From: Sarcomyxa edulis
Taxonomy: Eukaryota > Basidiomycota > Agaricomycetes > Agaricales > Mycenaceae
Direction of reading: 5' to 3'
DNA length: 64,000 bases
Assembly (NCBI GenBank): GCA_009761415.1
Contig: QUOL01000012.1
Span: forward strand, 1 to 64,000
The position numbers were made by a program, and so were the translations under genes. The notes under the pieces were generated by a model. The model was given only the letters and a program-made list of their open reading frames with translations. It made no database searches and was not told where the DNA came from. Positions 60,901 through 64,000 of this stretch are shown here, in pieces. Position 1 is the stretch's first letter. Each line of letters opens with the position of its first letter.

Positions 60901-62856
60901 TGGTGCAAGAAGAACCTTCCCATTCCTCCAGGCATCCGCGACAAGGTCGTAGACCTCATCAAACAGAAAGTTGCAGCTGGAGTATACGAGCCGTCTACCA
61001 GTTCCTATCGCCACCAGTGGTTTTGCGTCGCAAAAAAGGATGGGAGTGTACGTATCGTCCACAATCTAGGTCCCCTCAACGCCGTCACCGTCAAGGACGC
61101 CGGACAACCTCCTCTTGTCGATCAGTATGCCGACCAATGCTCAGCACGCAGTGTGTACACCGGTCTCGACCTCTTTGTTGGCTACGATCATCGCACCACG
61201 GACCCCATCTCTCGCCCATACACATCGTTCGACACTCCGCTCGGTACTCACCAACTCACAGTGCTTCCTCAAGGCTGGACTGGCTCTCTTCCCATCTTCC
61301 ACAACGATGTCGCGTTCATCCTTCAAGACGAAGTCGAGATCGCGCCAAATTTTTCAGACGATATCTCGGTTTTAGGTCCAAAAACGAGGTACGAGTTGGA
61401 TGATGGAGGCTACGAGGTGATCGAGGAGAACGAGGGTGTACGAAGGTTCATCTGGGAGCATCTGACGGATGTGAACAGAGTCCTACATCGTCTAAAGCAT
61501 GCCGGCGCTACAGTGTCTGCTAAAAAGCTCTTTCTTTGCAGACCCGAGCTCGTCGTCGTCGGTCAGCTTTCCACCTACGAAGGACGCGTTCCAGACAAGT
61601 CCACCATCATCAAAATCAAGACCTGGCCGCCTTGCGAAGACATCTCAGAGGTCCGCGGATTTTTAGGAACTGCTGGCACCGTTCGCATTTGGATCCAAGA
61701 CTTCGCCGAAATCTCTCGTCCCCTCGTCGATCTCACCAAGAAGGACAGCGATTTTGAATGGCTCGAACCTCAGCAGGCCTCGATGGATCAACTCAAGGAC
61801 GCCGTCATCAGCTGCCCCGCCATCCGTCTCATCGATTACAAATCAGGTCTCGAAGTTATTCTCGCCGTCGATTCCTCGTTCAAAGCTTGCGGCTATATCC
61901 TCCTACAACTCGACACTCAGAATCGTCGCCGTCCCGCGCGTTTTGGTTCTATCTCGTGGAACGAGCGCGAGTCTCGATATTCTCAAGCAAAAATCGAACT
62001 ATACGGTCTTTTCAGAGCCCTGCACGCAGTACGAATTTTCATCATTGGTGTACTAAATCTGACAGTAGAAGTCGACGCGAAATACATCAAGGGGATGATC
62101 AACAACCCCGACATGCATCCCAACGCCGCGATGAATCGATGGATCGCCGCGATTTTGCTCTACGACTTCAAGCTAGTGCATGTACCCGGGAAGAAGTTCA
62201 AGGGACCGGATGGGCTGTCGAGACGAAGGAAAACGGTCAACGAGGGAGATACGGATGACGATGGAGAGGATTGGGTGGACGAGATTTTGAGTGCAGGGGT
62301 TTGGGTAGCAGCAGGAATAGAGGATGCGAAGGAAGGTGGAGTGTTGAAGGTAGAGGTGACGGAGATGGGTACGGTGACGAGTTTGGCAGTGACGAGCGAG
62401 TATTCAAAGGTTGGGGAAGGGGTAGCGGACGAGTTTGACATCCCACAGAACGAGACGGCCGTCAAACGCGACGAAGATCTTCTGGCAATCAAGACGTACC
62501 TTCAGTTCTTCAAACAACCGACTTCATTCAACGGCAAAGCACTCCAGCAGTTCGTCAAACGTGCTTCTAGGTTCTTCGTCCGCGGTGATCGTCTCTGGCG
62601 TCGAGAAACAACGGGCCGACATCAAATCGTGATTTTTGGCAAGGATCGTCTCAGGCTGCTCAACGAGGCTCACGACAAACTCGGGCACAAAGGCTTCTAC
62701 CCTACGCGACGTAACATCGCGGATCGTTTCTGGTGGCCTACTCTCGACGACGACATCCATTGGTTCCTCAAGACCTGTCATCTTTGCCAAATCCGATCCG
62801 TCGAGAAAGTCCTCATCCCCCCCCACTGTCTCTATTCCAGCCACCCTCTTCCGTAA
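57946..62856 (+). mobile_element. Ty3/Gypsy retrotransposon Gag-Pol polyprotein
   Basis: One 1,636-codon frame holds Gag and Pol. Gag lies at about residues 20-200, followed by a charged K/E/S-rich stretch (200-290) and a zinc knuckle CYFCRGESHRVSEC at about 377-390. The aspartic protease site reads LLDEGSE at about 690. Reverse transcriptase follows, with VRIVHNLG near 1035 and the catalytic FSDD box near 1135; the Y of YxDD is replaced by F, as in some fungal clades. RNase H begins with LAVDSSF near 1306. The integrase HHCC finger ends with CHLCQI near 1611. The frame then breaks at an 8-C run (about 62817-62825), after which the integrase core continues one frame over. No LTRs, primer-binding site or target duplication were found. 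Confidence 0.9.
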
Positions 62857-63295
62857 AGCTCACATCGACTCCATGTACATGCCCGTCGCCTCAGGATACA
62901 AATACATCGTTCACGCTCGTTGCAGTCTCAGCGGTTGGCCAGAGTGGAGGAAGTTGAGGAAGGAGACAGCGAGGACCTTGGGGAGTTTTATTTTCGAAGA
63001 AATTCTGTGTAGATGGGGAGGACTCCAGGAGATCGTCACGGACAACGGAACACCCTTCGTCGCCGCGCTCGATTGGCTCGCCGAGAAATACCACATCCAT
63101 CACATCCGCATTTCACCTTACAACTCGCGTTCCAACGGCATCATCGAGTCGCCTCACCGTCCAGTCCGTGACGCGCTAGTCAAGGCTTGCGAAGGAGATA
63201 TTACAAAGTGGCCCGAGCATGCACCGTATATTTTCTGGGCGGAACGAATAACTACTCGTAAGTCTACCGGATTCTCCCCCTACTACGCCACATGA
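62826..63295 (+). pseudogene. Integrase core of the same Gypsy element, out of frame
   Basis: The frame from the C run to 63295 encodes an rve-type integrase core with the expected acidic residues: D in AHIDSMYM, D in TDNGTPF and E in GIIESPH. It stops at the residues GFSPYYAT, where related elements continue into the C-terminal integrase domain. The frame break can be explained by one extra C in the homopolymer, either a real inactivating mutation or a sequencing error. The sequence after 63295 has no element-like coding capacity. Confidence 0.85.
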
Positions 63296-63510
63296 TCTCA
63301 GAACAATGCATTGATTCTCATTCCCCAGTTCAATCATTACTACGATTTTTTCTATTGCTCGGTTTACCCCCAATTTTTCTCTTGCTTTTTCCCAAGATTT
63401 TGGATATCTTTGGTCTCCATTTGGGTTTTCTCATATCATGTGACCCTTACATGCATTGGTGCGTCGACATTGCACACATTGAAATGTGTAATTCAAATGA
63501 CAGTTGTCCT

Positions 63511-63954
63511 CTACCACAAATCAAACTGGGATGACTGATCCCAGCACCCAAAGGGGATACTTCTTTCCTCCTCTACTGCTTCATATTCCCCAAACCGTAT
63601 ATCTCGTCCACCCTCCCACTTCTCCCCTTGCTTAGTCCAAGTCCACCTGCCTTGTGTGAATCCAAACCCATCTACATAATCCTCATCTGCATCTCTCAAG
63701 TCTTCTCCCTCATCTCCGTAGCACCCAGTGATCTTCAGAGACTCCAACACATGTTCCGGTCTCAACCCCCTTGTCAACGATCCAATCACTGCATCCTCTG
63801 CAGCAACATTATGAAGTGGCCATACAGGATAGAGTGGAGTCACAATCTCTATGCTCTGGATATTGCGAAAGTGGTTCAGTCCTTTGGACCATCGCTTTGA
63901 TGAGAAGAAATTGGGCTTGTCTCGTTCCTCATCTCCATCAGAGTACGAGTCAGT
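63511..63954 (-). CDS. Exon of an unrecognised gene near the right edge
   Basis: An open minus-strand segment begins after an acceptor-like ATAATAG at 63955 and ends with a stop at 63511. It encodes about 147 residues, including HFRNIQSIEIVTPLYPVWPL, AVIGSLTRGLRPEHVLESL, an acidic run and GFGFTQGRWTWTKQGEKW. The composition is protein-like and hydrophilic, and stops are absent, so a real exon is likely. No family was recognised. Upstream exons would lie beyond the window. The 215-base gap to the truncated Gypsy element may contain its 3' untranslated region. Confidence 0.45.
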   Translation of the reverse strand, partial: TDSYSDGDEERDKPNFFSSKRWSKGLNHFRNIQSIEIVTPLYPVWPLHNVAAEDAVIGSLTRGLRPEHVLESLKITGCYGDEGEDLRDADEDYVDGFGFTQGRWTWTKQGEKWEGGRDIRFGEYEAVEEERSIPFGCWDQSSQFDLW

Positions 63955-64000
63955 CTATTATCAAAGTTTAATGAGCATATAACGTTGAAGTGGAGAGTAT

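Overview
The window is a fungal chromosome segment, most likely from a basidiomycete of the Agaricomycetes. Supporting this are short GT-AG introns of about 35-75 bp, an agaricomycete-type F-box gene, a telomere-linked RecQ-type helicase with an N-terminal DUF3505-like zinc-finger region, basidiomycete-type transposase remnants, a Ty3/Gypsy polyprotein and a Tad-like LINE 3' end. The species cannot be resolved. No rRNA or tRNA gene was recognised.

Layout. 1-9719: an array of a 1.5-kb subtelomere-like repeat (S1) holding degenerate CCCTAAC telomere-type blocks and many CCCTATTCC nonamers. 9720-23410: two head-to-tail units on the minus strand. Each carries a telomere-linked helicase (TLH) gene, a set of ~34-bp palindromes upstream of it, and a shared distal GC-rich block. 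TLH-A keeps all helicase motifs but loses its last residues to an S1 junction. TLH-B is cut just before the helicase domain. 23410-28572: a mosaic of a 329-bp tandem repeat (S2), a related telomere-motif repeat (S3) and more S1. 28573-43000: gene-poor sequence with an array of GC-rich, potentially structured modules (30145-32696) and a zone dense in intron-like signals (36-43 kb). 43720-45679: an F-box gene in four exons. 49.2-53.2 kb: two transposase remnants flanking an ubiquitin-activating enzyme (UBA1) pseudogene. 54006-56012: a seven-exon protein-kinase-like gene. 56382-57790: a 5'-truncated LINE. 57946-63295: a Gypsy polyprotein with one frame break and no visible LTR. 63511-63954: an unrecognised exon near the right edge, read on the minus strand.

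Most notable. The TLH protein appears to join zinc fingers, a region that reads like a degenerate tyrosine recombinase, and a RecQ helicase. Two repeat families with different bodies end in the same ~36-bp motif built on a perfect 20-bp palindrome. Every junction inspected has this end constant while the opposite end is variably truncated, the arrangement of Drosophila-type telomeric retroelement arrays. The two TLH units, the palindromes and the shared terminal motif may together be a chromosome-end system. That link is inference. Exon borders were placed by eye from splice signals, frame continuity and the match between the two TLH copies.
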